From assembly GCA_015143295.1 (NCBI GenBank), contig CM026562.1, forward strand, positions 10,816,041 through 10,880,040: a stretch of DNA of 64,000 nucleotides. The letters run 5' to 3'. Below the pieces are notes generated by a model, which saw only the letters and a program-made list of their open reading frames with translations, did not search any database and was not told where the DNA came from. This DNA is from Tetracentron sinense. Taxonomy: Eukaryota > Streptophyta > Magnoliopsida > Trochodendrales > Trochodendraceae. A program made the position numbers and the translations under genes. Below, one piece after another: positions 41,545 through 53,593 of the stretch; within the stretch, counting starts at the first letter, position 1, and every line of letters starts with the position of its first letter.

Positions 41545-43973
41545 TGTCGCGCCCCAAAATACCCCCAAGGAGTATAGGGATATTTTAGGCGTGACTATAC
41601 GTACCTGCCAAACCATCCTGTCATGAACAAGATAATTAAAGTACTAAACAATGCTAATCAGAGCGCGGAAGCTAAACATAAATGCGGAAGCGTAAACTAA
41701 CTTTTTTTTTTCTTCTAAGATTTCCAAAATAGTATTCCAAGTTAACATATATACAACATGTCTAAGTCTAAGGTGGACAGGCCCACCTATCAAAATGTCA
41801 AAATGCATAAGCACCCTCTCGTACTCTCCCCTCAACAGTAGTCGAGGTACGGCCACACGTCAAGGTCTCGGTCCGCCTAAGACTGTAGTGGGATAGACGG
41901 CTCTCTCTCCTCGATATACTCTTCTTCGACCCAAGGCTCTGGGTCAAGGGCTCCCTCAGTACCTGCCGACATGAAAGTACGGCTGAGCATGGAATACTCA
42001 GCGAGTACAAGCTACTAGCTATCCGTAACAATAATAAACACGCCAGGAGTAGTACAATACCAATCATCAATTCCAGGCAATAGTAAAATCATATAATTAA
42101 ACAATATCAAACATGGAGCAATATTATTATCTTGATGTGCATGAATGTAAAAACGCCGATAAAACTCATGCTTGAAAACCCGTTTCCATGTCTCGGTATG
42201 CCTTGCGGAATCATGTATGCGTGCATGCATGAATGCCTTGTCATCATCTTATAAACTTGCATCTTGTAACTTGTGAGCCAGAGGCTAGCACCCGAATCTC
42301 CCTGGGCTGCCAACCTCCTTGATATGCAATGCACTTGTGAGCCAGAGGTTAGTACCCAAATGTCCCTGGGCTACCAACCTCCTTGATATGCAATGTTTTC
42401 TTGTGAGCCAGAGGCTAGCACCCGAATCCCCCTGGGCTGCCAACCTCCTTGATATGCAATGCACTTGTGAGCCAGAGGTTAGTACCCGAATGTCCCTGGG
42501 CTACCAACCTCCTTGATATGAAATGTTTCCTTGTAAGCCAGAGGCTAGCACCCGAATGTCCCTGGGCTACCAACCTCCTTGATATGAAATGTTTCCTTGT
42601 TGTTATTACATGCATATGCAATTGAAATTGCGGTTCATGCTGACATGCGTGCTCGTGTATGTGTTAATAGTGACCATCGTGGAATGAGGTTAGCAAGAGA
42701 GATATGGCATCATAATTCGATTCATAATATAAGCATAGGAGCACTTAAGAAATTCGCACATTACTTGATCAATTCATCATTCATAAGAGTACATGCAAAA
42801 GGCCTATTTCCATTTTCTTCATTCAAGTCATTATTTGGTAGTTTAGGTATTTTGTCAAACACTTAGCATGCAAGTTTCCTCATGGTTCAATTTCTCCTTT
42901 TTAGTGCATATTTAAATTCAATCACACAAAGGTAAGTTTATTATTTGTGTAATGCCCATCCTCCATTTTCCAATCCACAACCCACACATACCATACATCA
43001 CCCATTCGGCATCCAATCGCCACATCCAACATCCATCCAAGCATCCATACCATTTCTTTATCTTGTTTATATTTATTAGGGATGACACATTTCACAAGAA
43101 AGCAAACATAATAGCCTAAATCACATTTCATAAAGAAAACCTAGATTTTTTGCTAGGGTAAGTTAGTAGGGTGTACTAACCTTAGATCAAGGCTTGATCT
43201 TGGTAGGAACCTTGATTTGAGCTCCAACTTGAAAGGAGGAACCTTTCCTTGAGGGAGACTTGGCTTGGGGAAGAAAACCCTCTTGAAATACCTTGGAGAA
43301 TGCTTTCCCTAGCTTGAGAATGAGATCCCCCACGAGCTTGAGCATTGAACTTGAAGCAATCCAAGTTGAGGATGATCTAGGGTTCTTAAACCCCTTTGAT
43401 TCCTTCTTAAAATCAAAACCCTAGGTTAGAGTCTCTTCTCCTCTCTCCCTAACTCTCAAAAGCTTCTAAGTGTTGTAAATAATCCCTAAGGCTCGGGCCC
43501 AGCCTTATAAGAAATGGTTTAACACCCAAAAGACAAAAACGCCCTTACAAAAATTTCTGCAAAAACACGGGGACCGAGCGATCGGTAGTTATGATCGATC
43601 GATCGATCGGTTGTCTACCGAGCGATCGGTACTCTGACCGAGCTACAGGTCAAAAAACTACTCTCTGGAAAATTTCCCCATACAAAATCTTTGACCGTGC
43701 GATAGCTACCGATCGATCGGTTTTGGACCGATCGATCGCTGACTGGACCGAGCGATCGGTGCTCTGTAGGTCTGGACTGTTTTGACCATATCTTTTGACT
43801 CGCTCGTCGGATTTCGACGATTCAACTTGCGTTGGGTTCGTCTTTCGAAAATTCACATTTCTGACATTTCAGAAATTTCCGATTTCTCTCTTATTTATTA
43901 ATTAGACTATGAGGAAGGCCAATTAGCTACGAAAACGGTATTCATTAAGTATAGAAAAGTCCGGGGTACTACA
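41545..43973 (-). repeat. Element D 3' LTR (2429 bp)
   Basis: On the plus strand it starts tgtcgcgcccc and ends cggggtactaca. Landmarks (minus sense) are U3 palindromes (43569-43763), CTTATAAG (43504-43511), the leader hairpin (43162-43180), five hairpin-array units (42275-42600) and the late hairpin gctgagtat/atgctcagc (41982-42002). It is very similar to 49089-51712 apart from array length and small indels. Confidence 0.93.
42275..42600 (-). repeat. Five-unit hairpin array in the D 3' LTR
   Basis: Units start at about 42275, 42339, 42405, 42469 and 42535, so spacing alternates 64 and 66 bp. Two unit types alternate. On the minus strand their arms are gaggttggca/tgctagcctc and gaggttggta/tactaacctc, around a conserved gcccaggga..attcgg loop, followed by tggctcacaag. 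The inner pair switches from C-G to T-A together; the other imperfect pairs are G-U on the sense strand. Confidence 0.88.
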
Positions 43974-43985
43974 TTCTCCCCCCTT
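43974..43985 (-). other. Polypurine tract of element D
   Basis: Minus strand aaggggggagaa, directly abutting the 3' LTR start (tgtagtacccc). It primes plus-strand DNA synthesis in this family. Confidence 0.85.
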
Positions 43986-44062
43986 ACAAAAATTTCGTCC
44001 CCGAAATTTGGACGATATATACATGCACAAGACCATAATAATTACAAGGGAATGCCAAGGCC

Positions 44063-47000
44063 CTAAATAAATAACTGAGGATACTTTTCCCGCACTTCGG
44101 CTTCTCGTTCCCATGTAGCTTCCTCCCTTGAATGGTGTAGCCACCTTACCAAGACCAAGGGAATGGTCTTGTTGCGCAAGACTTGATCTCGCCTTCCCAA
44201 GATCTGCATCAGTTGCTCAACTAGTGTAAGATCCTCTCGGATTTTCACTGGGTCAAGCTCTATGACATGGGATGGGTCTGGGATGTACTTTCGAAGCATA
44301 GAGACATGGAATACATTATGGACCGCCGTCATATGAGCGGGCAAAGCAACACGGTAAGCCAACTCACCGACTCTAGTAATGATCTCGAACGGACCCACAT
44401 ATCTCGGGCTAAGCTTGCCCCTCTTCCCGAATCGCATAACACCCATGGTTGGTGAAATTTTGACAAAAACAAAGTCTCCAACTCGAAACTCAAGGTCCCG
44501 CCTACGGGTGTCAGCATTGCTCTTCTGTCTATCTTGTGCGGTCTTCAACCTTTCCCGGATGAGCTTGACTCTATCCGCCATTTGTTCAATCAACTCGGGA
44601 CCCAAAACTTTTCTTTCTCCCACTTCATCCCAATACAACGGGGATCTACAACTCCTCCCATATAAAGCCTCAAAAGGCGTCATCTGTATGCTTGCCTGAT
44701 AACTGTTATTGTAGGCGAATTCTACCAAAGGTAGGTGATCTTCCCAACTTCCTTTAAAATCCAACATACAAGCTCGGAGCATATCTTCAATAACCTGATT
44801 CACTCGCTCGGTTTGCCTATCCGTCTGTGGATGGAAAGCCGTGCTAAAGTCCAACCGGGAACCCATGGCACTCTGAAAGCTTTTCCAAAACCTGGAGGTA
44901 AATCTAGGGTCCCGATCCGAGACAATGCTCACTGGCACCCCGTGCAACCGAACTATTTCTTTGATATACAATGCAACCAACTGATTTGAGTTGAATGTAG
45001 TCCGGTACGGTAAGAAATGGGTGGACTTCGTGAGCCTGTCGACCACGACCCATATAGCATCACAGTTTCTAGTCGTCTTCGGCAACCCCACAATGAAGTC
45101 CATAGAGATATGTTCCCATTTCTACTCGGGAATGGGGAGGGACTGTAAAAGTCCTGCTGGTCTCAAGTGTTTAGCTTTCACCTGCTGGCACACCAAACAC
45201 CGTGCCACGTACTCCGCAACCTCCCTCTTCATGTTCTGCCACCAAAAATGTTTTTTCAAGTCCCTATACATTTTGGTACCTCCGGGGTGAACGGTGTACT
45301 TGGACCGGTGAGCCTCGTATAAGATTTCTCGTTTAAGCTTCTCATCGGCTGGGACACATACTCTTCCCTTAAAAGTGATAATCCCATCATCCCTCACCGC
45401 AAAATCCTTGCTGCCACTCTTAGCTGACTTGTCTCGACAAGAAAGTAGCTCGGCATCCATTTCCTCCAACTCCTGGATCATGCTCAGCATAAAAGGCCTA
45501 ACTGTGATGTTAGCCATTACCGGCCCAAAGGTAGGGAGACTAAAACTGATGTCAAGGTTGGATGCATCCTCTAGCAACCTCCACTCCTTCAGCATCATAT
45601 GCGCCAAAAGTCCAGTGGCCTTCCGGCTAAGAGCATCGGCTACAACATTCGCTTTGCCCGGGTGGTATTGAATGGAGCACTCGTAGTCTTTTAAAAATTC
45701 TACCCATCTTCTTTGCTTCAGGTTTAGCTCTTTTTGGGAAAACAAATACTTAAGGCTTTTATGATCTGTGAATACCTCAAATTGTTCCCCAAAAAGATAA
45801 TGTCGCCAAATCTTCAATGCAAACACAACCGCGGCGAGCTCTAAGTCGTGAGTGGGGTAATTCTTCTCATGCTCCTTCAATTGCCTTGATGCATAGGCAA
45901 TGACTTTCTTGTGTTGCATAAGGACACACCCAAGCCTGATGTGCGAAGCATCGCTATACACCTCATATCCACCATGTCCGGATGGCACAGTCAGGACGGG
46001 GCCCGTGGTGAGGCGTTTCTTCAACTCTTGGAAGCTCACTTCACATTTTTCACTCCAACTAAACTTGGCATTTTTCCTCGTCAAGTAAGTGAGAGGTGTA
46101 GCTAAACTGGAGAATCCCTCCACAAATCTTCGATAATAGCCAGCCAATCCGAGAAAACTACGTATCTCCGTGACGCTCTTGGGCCTCTCCCAACTCATGA
46201 CTGCCTCAACCTTGGCTGGGTCTATAGAAATACCCTCGACCGACACTACGTGGCCTAGGAACGCCACCTTCTCTAACTAGAATTCACACTTGCTCAATTT
46301 GGCATATAGCCTATGCTCTCTCAACATCTCTAGATCAAGGCGGAGGTCTCGTGCGTGATCTTCCCGTGTCTGGGAATACACCAAAATGTCGTCGATGAAC
46401 ACAATCACCCATTGATCCAAGTATAATCGGAACACCCGGTTCATTAAATCCATGAACGCCGCCGGTGCATTCGTCAACCCAAAAGGCATGACAAGGAATT
46501 CGTAATGCCCATACCGAGTCCTGAAAGCCGTCTTCGGAACATCCTCCAACTTGATCTTTAGCTGATGATAACCCGATCTAAGATCAATCTTGGAGAAAAA
46601 TCTCGCTCCCTTCAGTTGGTCGAACAAGTCGTCTATCCTTGGCAAGGGATAACGATTCTTGATAGTTACCTTGTTCAACTGACGGTAGTCTATACACATT
46701 CTCATTGACCCATCTTTCTTCTTCACAAGGAGAACCGGAGCTCCCCACGGCGAGACACTTGGTTGGATGAAACCAAGTTATTTTAACTCCTCAATCTGTT
46801 TCTTCAATTCTTCAAGCTCTATAGGGGCCATTCTATATGGTGCCCTTGAAATTGGAGCGGTACCCGGAGCAAGCTCTATAGCGAACTCGATCTCTCTATC
46901 GGGAGTTAATCCGGGAAGTTCTTCCGGGAATACATCTAAGAACTCACTCACAACCGGAATGGCCAAAGAGTTCGGTGCCTCTGGGTTTGCTATGCTCAAA

Positions 47001-47394
47001 GCTGCGAGGCGAGCAATGTCCCTCTCTCTTAATCCTCGGAAATGAAAAGGCTTAACCCCTTCCGGCTTGAAGTTCACCCTCTTTTCAAAACACGCAACAT
47101 GCCCGTGATGGTTTGACAACCAATCCATTCCAAGGATGACGTCAAAATCTAAGTCTTGGAAATCCAGGACGACAAGATCGGCTAATAGTTCATTCTCCCC
47201 CACTTGAACCACACTATCCCTGAATATCTTGTCCGTATCAACTGACTTGCCGAGTGGAGTTGCAATGGTCAACTCCCGCTCCAACGGAGTAGCCTCAATC
47301 AAAAAGCCCTTTGCAAAACTTGGTGAGACAAAAGAGTGAGTAGATCCTGTGTCTATCAGCACTCGAGCGAGACACTCGTTCACTAATAAAGCGC
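44063..47394 (-). pseudogene. Element D pol: protease-RT-RNase H-integrase-chromodomain
   Basis: One frame from 47394 (after the intron) to the TAG at 44063. The protease has VLIDTGSTHSFVS and DVILGMDWLS. RT has the blocks [50 protein letters not shown] and the catalytic [11 protein letters not shown]. RNase H shows [32 protein letters not shown] and [10 protein letters not shown]. Integrase has the finger [10 protein letters not shown]...CLVCQQ, then MDFIVGLPKT, SDRDPRFTSRFW and QTERVNQVIEDM (DDE residues present) and VGPFEI. The C-terminal LVRWLHHSREEATWE is chromodomain-like. In-frame stops: TAA 46778, TAG 46277 (W in KCEFW), TAG 45122 (W in PEWKWEH). Otherwise intact. Confidence 0.93.
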
Positions 47395-47528
47395 CTATGC
47401 GATTAAGTAACTAATATCAGTAGATTTCAAACAATAACAAGCATCATACATAGGTAACCCTTAGTATAAATAACCACATAACAAACCATAGAAATTTTAT
47501 ACAACTTAAACTCAAAATTCTCGCGTAC
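47395..47528 (-). other. Predicted GT-AG intron between gag and protease (134 bp)
   Basis: Minus strand: exon ...gtcgtgcaag | gtacgcgag ... aatcgcatag | gcgctttatt. Joining gives ...DDVVQ-GALLVNE in a single frame (phase 1), running straight into the protease active site. The interval is AT-rich and contains a ttactta/ctactgat branch-like stretch. Without splicing, translation reads GTREF and stops at 47512-47514. The same position carries an interruption of similar size in the chromovirus at 10887-16402. Confidence 0.8.
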
Positions 47529-48786
47529 CTTGCACGACATCATCGGATGCACGTGCGTCTCTCTCCGATAGAGCAAAAACTCGACCCTGGGTGGCTGGGC
47601 GAGGAGGCCGTGTAGACTGTGAGGCCCTCGAAGCCTGAGAAGAGCTAGGCTGGGATGTCTGCCTCATCAGGGGTCTGGTCCCTGAAGACTGAGCTGGCAC
47701 TTAACGTCGGGGACAATCTCTAACCATGTGGCCATGGTCACCACAATGGAAGCAACTTCCAGTAACCCTTCGGCATTCTCCCGCTGAGTGCCTCCTTCCA
47801 CAAAGGGTGCATATGTCGTGCAAATAGGTGGGAGGAGCATATCCCGTAGCCTGTGTCACTGTGGGGCGAGAAGTCTGGGCAAAAGCCGGGCGAAAAGCCA
47901 GTGGAGCAAAAGGGCGGGGAGCCTGTGGTGCCGAATATATCCTCTGTGACTGAGCCGGCCCTACGGACTGATATAAAGTAGTCCTCGCTCTTTTCTCCCC
48001 CGAACTACTCGACTGTCCCTTCTCCATTCCTCTTCTCTTGAAGAACTCCTCGGAGTTCGACTCGGCCAACAGTGCCTTGTCCACTACTTCTGAATATGTC
48101 TCACGTCTGAACATTGAGACTCGGTCCGTGAGGTAGGCCTTCAACCCCCTTCCAAATTTTCGGGCTTTCATAGCCTCGGTCGCTATCATATGTGGAGCAA
48201 ACCGAGATAGCTCCGAAAACTTAGCCTCATAAGCGGCTACTGACATATTACCTTGCTCCAAGGTAATAAACTCAACTTCCATCTTCTCTTTCATCCCGAC
48301 CGGGAAGTACTTCTTATTGAAAACATCCAAGAATTCTTCCCAAGTCCAGTCTTGACCTTTTCAGGTCAACTCTCGGGTCCGAAGTGCAGACTTCCACCAA
48401 TGATCGGCCTCACCTTCAAGAATGAAGGCGGCCCAAGTAACCTTTTCCGCCTCCGTAGGTACCAATACAGAGAAAATCTTTTCTAATTGCTGAATCCATC
48501 CTTCGGCAACAAGCGGGTCAATACTCCCACAAAAGGTTGGAGGCCTCATCCTCTAGAAAGCCTCTACTCTGGCTTGTGCTCGATTAGGAGGAGCCGGTAT
48601 AAACGCGGCATTAGGCGGAGTGGCCGGTTGCCTTGCCGCTAGCATAGCCAAAGTCTCGGCTATTGAAGCGAATGCTTGGGCAAAGTCGGGTTGATCATCA
48701 CCCGATGGAGCATCACCTCCATTGCCCCTCGTGTTGTACCCACGACCCCGGGTATTTCGTCTCATGATTTCTCCTGAGAACGACAA
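47529..48786 (-). pseudogene. Element D gag, three nonsense changes
   Basis: The likely start is the methionine of MRRNTRGRGYN near 48765; an upstream in-frame ATG lies at 48786. The order is a Gly/Arg-rich N-terminus, AFASIAETLAMLA, PPTFCGSIDPLVAEGWIQQ, EGEADHWWKSA and WTWEEFLDVFNKKYFPVG. SVAAYEAKFSELSRFAPHM and KFGRGLKAYLTDRVSMF come next. After a Ser/Pro/Ala-rich linker there is a Cys pair (CTLCGRRHSAGEC), the knuckle CFHCGDHGHMVRDC, and the tail RVFALSERDARASDDVVQ. Stops: TAG 48553, TGA 48361, TAA 47701. All lie in one frame, so there are no indels. Gag forms the particle; Pol follows after splicing. Confidence 0.9.
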
Positions 48787-49072
48787 TACAACATGAGTCT
48801 AACTTGGATATGCATTTAGTACAAATTTCGTAATTCACTCAATACATATTCATCAAGCATATTTAATAAGCACAACACAATTAATGCACACATGGTATAC
48901 AACACAACATCATCCATACAATCCGTGTTCCTAGCGTAGGACTCTAAGTTTGGTTGAGATTCATCCTATTTTGACTAGGACTAACTTGTTAGTCCATACT
49001 TTGAATACAACTAATGCCTTGTTCAATTATGGTCTCTAGTAGTACGCGACCCTAGGGACTCTAATGCCTAGA

Positions 49073-49084
49073 GCTCTGATACCA
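49073..49084 (-). other. Primer binding site of element D
   Basis: Minus strand tggtatcagagc, perfect, four bases from the LTR edge at 49089. Confidence 0.93.
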
Positions 49085-49088
49085 CCTC

Positions 49089-51712
49089 TGTCGCGCCCCA
49101 AAATACCCCCTAGGAGTTTAGGGATATTTTAGGTGTGACTATACGTACTTGCCAAACCATCCTGTCATGAACAAGATAATTAAAGTACTAAACAATGCTA
49201 ATCAGAGCGCGGAAGCTAAACATAAATGCGGAAGCGTAAACTAACTTTTTCTTTTCTTCTAAGATTTTCAAAATAGTATTCCAAGTTAACATATATACAA
49301 CATGTCTAAGTCTAAGGTGGACAGGCCCACCTATCAAAATGTCAAAATGCATAAGCACCCTCTCGTACTCTCCCCTCAACAGTAGTCGAGGTACGGCCAC
49401 ACGTCAAGGTCTCGGTTCGCCTGAGACTGCAGTGGGATAGACGGCTCTCTCTCCTCGATATACTCTTCTTCGACCCAAGGCTCTGGGTCAAGGGCTCCCT
49501 CAGTACCTGCCGACATGAAAGTATGGCTGAGCATGGAATACTCAGCGAGTATAAGCTACTAGCTATCCGTAACAATAATAAACACGCCAGGAGTAGTACA
49601 ATACCAATCATCAATTTCAGGCAATAGTAAAATCATATAATTAAACAATATTAAACATGGAGCAATATTATCATCTTGATGTGCTTGAATGTAAAAACGC
49701 CGATAAAACTCATGCTTGAAAACCCGTTTTCATGTCTCGGTATGCCTTGCGGAATCATGTATGCGTGCATGCATGAATGCCTTGTCATCATCTTATAAAC
49801 TTGCATCTTGTAACTTGTGAGCCAGAGGCTAGCACCCGAATCTCCCTGGGCTGCCAACCTCCTTGATATGCAATGCACTTGTGAGCCAGAGGTTAGTACT
49901 CGAATGTCCCTGGGCTACCAACCTCCTTGATATGCAATGTTTTCTTGTGAGCCAGAGGCTAGCACCCGAATCCCCCTGGGCTGCCAACCTCCTTGATATG
50001 CAATGCACTTGTGAGCCAGAGGTTAGTACCCGAATGTCCCTGGGCTACCAACCTCCTTGATATGAAATGTTTCCTTGTGAGCCAGAGGCTAGCACCCGAA
50101 TCCCCCTGGGCTGCCAACCTCCTTGACATGCAATGCACTTGTGAGCCAGAGGTTAGTACTCGAATGTCCCTGGGCTACCAACCTCCTTGATATGCAATGT
50201 TTTCTTGTGAGCCAGAGACTAGCACCCGAATCCCCCTGGACTGCCAACCTCCTTGATATGTAATGCACTTGTGAGCCAGAGGTTAGTACCCGAATGTCCC
50301 TGGGCTACCAACCTCCTTGATATGAAATGTTTCCTTGTGAGCCAGAGGCTAGCACCCGAATGTCCCTGGGCTACCAACCTCCTTGATATGAAATGTTTCC
50401 TTGTTGTTATTACATGCATATGCAATTGAAATTGCGGTTCATGCTGACATGCGTGCTCGTGTATGTGTTAATAGTGACCATCGTGGAATGAGGTTAGCAA
50501 GAGAGATATGGCATCATAATTCGATTCATAATATAAGCATAGGAGCACTTAAGAAATTCGCACATTACTTGATCAATTCATCATTCATAAGAGTACATGC
50601 AAAAGGCCTATTTCCATTTTCTTCATTCAAGTCATTATTTGGTAGTTTAGGTATTTTGTCAAACACTTAGCATGCAAGTTTCCTGATGGTTCAATTTCTC
50701 CTTTTTAGTGCATAGTTTACATTCAATCACACAAAGGTAAGTTTATTATTTGTGTAATGCCCATCCTCCATTTTCCAATCCACAACCCACACATACCATA
50801 CATCACCCATTCGGCATCCAATCACCACATCCAACATCCATCCAAGCATCCGTACCATTTCTTTATCTTGTTTATATTTATTAGGGATGACACATTTCAC
50901 AAGAAAGCAAACATAATAGCCTAAATCACATTTCATAAAGAAAACCTAGATTTTTTGCTAGGGTAAGTTAGTAGGGTGTACTAACCTTAGATCAAGGCTT
51001 GATCTTGGTAGGAGCCTTGATTTGAGCTCCAACTTGAAAGGAGGAACCTTTCCTTGAGGGAGACTTGGCTTGGGGAAGAAAACTCTCTTGAAATACCTTG
51101 GAGAATGTTTTCCCTAGCTTGAGAATGAGATCCCCCACGAGCTTGAGCATTGAACTTGAAGCAATCCAAGTTGAGGATGATCTAGGGTTCTTAAACCCCT
51201 TTGATTCCTTCTTAAAATCAAAACCCTAGGTTAGAGTCTCTTCTCCTCTCTCCCTAACTCTCAAAAGCTTCTAAGTGTTGTAAATAATCCCTAAGGCTCG
51301 GGCCCAGCCTTATAAGAAAGGGTTTAACACCCAAAAGGCAAAAACGCCCTTACAAAAATTTCTGCAAAAACAGGGGACCGAGCGATCGGTACTCTGACCG
51401 AGCTACCGGTCAAAAAACTACTCTCTGGAAAATTTCCCCATACAAAATCTTTGACCGTGCGATAGCTACCGATCGATCGGTTTTGGACCGAGCGATCGGT
51501 GCTCTGTAGGTCTGGACTGTTTGACCATATCTTTTGACTCGCTCGTCGGATTTCGACGATTCAACTTGCGTTGGGTTCGTCTTTCGAAAATGCACATTTC
51601 TGACATTTTGGAAATTTCCGATTTCTCTCTTATTTATTAATTAGACTATGAGGAAGGCCAATTAGCTACGAAAACGGTATTCATTAAGTATAGAAAAGTC
51701 CGGGGTGCTACA
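49089..51712 (-). repeat. Element D 5' LTR (2624 bp)
   Basis: On the plus strand it starts tgtcgcgcccc and ends cggggtgctaca. It matches 41545-43973 closely. It has nine array units (49819-50400) against five there, and lacks ~70 bp of U3 palindromes. CTTATAAG is at about 51309-51316 and the leader hairpin at 50967-50985. As the 5' LTR it would drive the genomic RNA. Confidence 0.93.
49819..50400 (-). repeat. Nine-unit hairpin array in the D 5' LTR
   Basis: The same alternating 64/66-bp units as the 3' LTR array, with four more units. The extra DNA is two further two-unit (130-bp) blocks, so expansion moved in steps of the pair. Both LTRs are copied from one template at insertion, so the difference arose in place. 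Confidence 0.9.
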
Positions 51713-51717
51713 TCAAA

Positions 51718-52219
51718 ACCATTCTAGAGAAGACAATTAGCCCCACTTGGAAGGATTGGTCGTTGCGATTGAGTGACGCATTATGGGCCTATAGAACGGT
51801 CTACAAGACTCCAATTGGGATGCCCCCATATAGATTAATCTTTGAGAAAGTTTGTCACCTACCATTCGAACTAGAACATAAAGCGTATTGGGCTATCAAG
51901 CGCTTGAATTTCGATCTTGACAAGGCAGGAGAAGTTAGGAAACTCCAACTTGATAAGTTGGAGGAGCTTAAGCATGATGCCTATGACTGCACTAAAAAGT
52001 ATAAGGGCCGAATGAAAGCCATGCATGATAAACTTGTCCTTAGGAAAGAATTATTCCCAGGTCAGAAGGTCCTCTTATACAACCCTAGGCTCCACTTATT
52101 CCCAGGCAAGCTAAAATTATGGTGGACTAGTCCATACCTAGTCCAGACAGTGCATCCTCATGGTGTCGTGGAACTTCAAAATCCAAAGGATGGTCATACT
52201 TTTCAAGTCAATGGGTAGG
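51718..52219 (+). pseudogene. Athila integrase C-terminal half
   Basis: It continues the frame cut at 41544: [99 protein letters not shown] at 52216-52218 lies where the family continues (GLKPYLEHF follows in the same frame), so it is probably a mutation. The stretch downstream to 52320 is still gene-like. Confidence 0.87.
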
Positions 52220-53593
52220 GTCTCAAACCTTATCTCGAGCACTTTACTCTAGAGGTAGAAGAACTTTTGTTGGATGCCTGTGTATATATCAAGACTAAGA
52301 CAATGCATTGGTCTGACTGAAGACGTTAAACTTAGCGATACGGGGAGGCAACCCTATCTTCTTGTACATATTTTGCATGATGGTCACAGTGCATTTGTTA
52401 GTTTGGATACCCTATCTAGTAAGAAGTTCCTACTCACATTGTTCATTTCATTCATTGCATAACATTGGGGACAATGTTAAATTTAGGTTTGGGGGTGTTG
52501 ACTTACCATTTTTTTTTAAAAAAAAGTTTGCTTATATTTCTCAAAATCTTGGCTCATACTCACAGGCATTTGGTGAAACATCATAAATCAGTCAGAATTT
52601 CAAAGTATTTAGGATATGATTCCCTATATACATCTCTTGCTTAGCAGATCTTAGAAACAAAGAGACCCCTGAAAATTCACTACACATCTGACTTGTCACA
52701 TAGAGTCCAAGTCAAAGAGAGTAGGTGTTGACCCTTCTAATTACCTAGAATGTTAGGAAAGACCGGATCTGATGAACTATGAATTCCTTATTCATTTGGT
52801 TGGCTGAGAAAGAAGAAAAACAGAACTGGGTTATATTTTTGAAAAGCAACCAATGAAATAGACTGGGCACATTGGAAAGGGTTAAATATTCCCAGATTCA
52901 TGTTTCAAAAAAAAAAAAAAAAGGTGTTGAAAAGAAAAGATGGAACCCAAGGTGTCAAGTGTAGAATTTGAGCAAAGCAAACGGGTTGTGCTGACGTGTC
53001 CTCAGGTATGCTCCCCGGTGGCTCATATGTTGTTACGCTATTACGCTATTCTAGCTCTTGGAAATAGTGTGAAAGTCGTTGCTATGAAAATGTGAGTAAG
53101 TTGGAATATCACAGATAAAGGTGAATATCCACAATTCTTGTTAACTCAGACAGGATGCTTAGTTTGGAGTTAGGTTCTAGATCAATCTCATCATTCATGA
53201 TAGTTAGGAGTTAAACCCGATTTAGGAGACCGAACCTCGAAGTCACAAATCAGATATTCACATGTACTCAAGGTTAAATCTTATTGTAGAATTCTTCTAA
53301 GAAAGAGTTAGTATATGGGACTAATTTCTAAATTCTTAAGGAACCAATGACTAATAAATTTCAAATAGCCAATGCCTAGAAAAAAAAATGTTGAAGTAAG
53401 ATCTTGTTAAATATATAGCAAAATTTTGAATTTTGTAGGTAAATTCTCTACATACCCTCACGAGACAACTCTCATCCACTAGGGGTAAGCTAGGGGTTCA
53501 ATGTCTTGTTGCACATGCTAAGTGCAAACGTGATACCTACGAAAGTGAGTTAGTTTTGCTCGAGGACTAGCAAAATGTAGGTTTGGGGGTATT
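52220..53593 (+). other. Athila 3' untranslated region and polypurine tract
   Basis: It contains the typical post-pol phrase cattggggacaatgtt...ggtttgggggtg (52466-52499), which follows pol in Athila-type elements. An A run lies at 52908-52922. The PPT-like taggtttgggggtatt abuts the 3' LTR at 53594. No protein is recognisable; short frames here are noise. Confidence 0.8.

Larger units (their letters stand above)
41545..51712 (-). mobile_element. Element D: nearly complete R-family chromovirus (10168 bp)
   Basis: The LTRs are at 41545-43973 and 49089-51712. The TSD tcaaa lies at 41540-41544 and 51713-51717. The PBS, the PPT and one long minus-strand gag-pol frame are present. Coding damage is limited to six nonsense changes; no frameshift is visible once the intron is recognised. 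The integrase ends with a chromodomain-like tail, and the long LTRs fit Tekay/Del-type chromoviruses. It sits in the Athila integrase gene, which rejoins in frame when the element and one TSD are removed. Confidence 0.94.

Noticed and set aside
42275..42600. Regular repeats that might suggest a CRISPR-like array
   Set aside because: Units are directly adjacent and differ as whole units, with no constant repeat and unique spacer pattern. The context is a plant LTR.
47512..47700. The gag end of element D as an ordinary nonsense or frameshift break
   Set aside because: Protease coding resumes in the frame expected after removing a GT-AG interval, and a second element has the same gap at the same codon. 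An intron explains it better.
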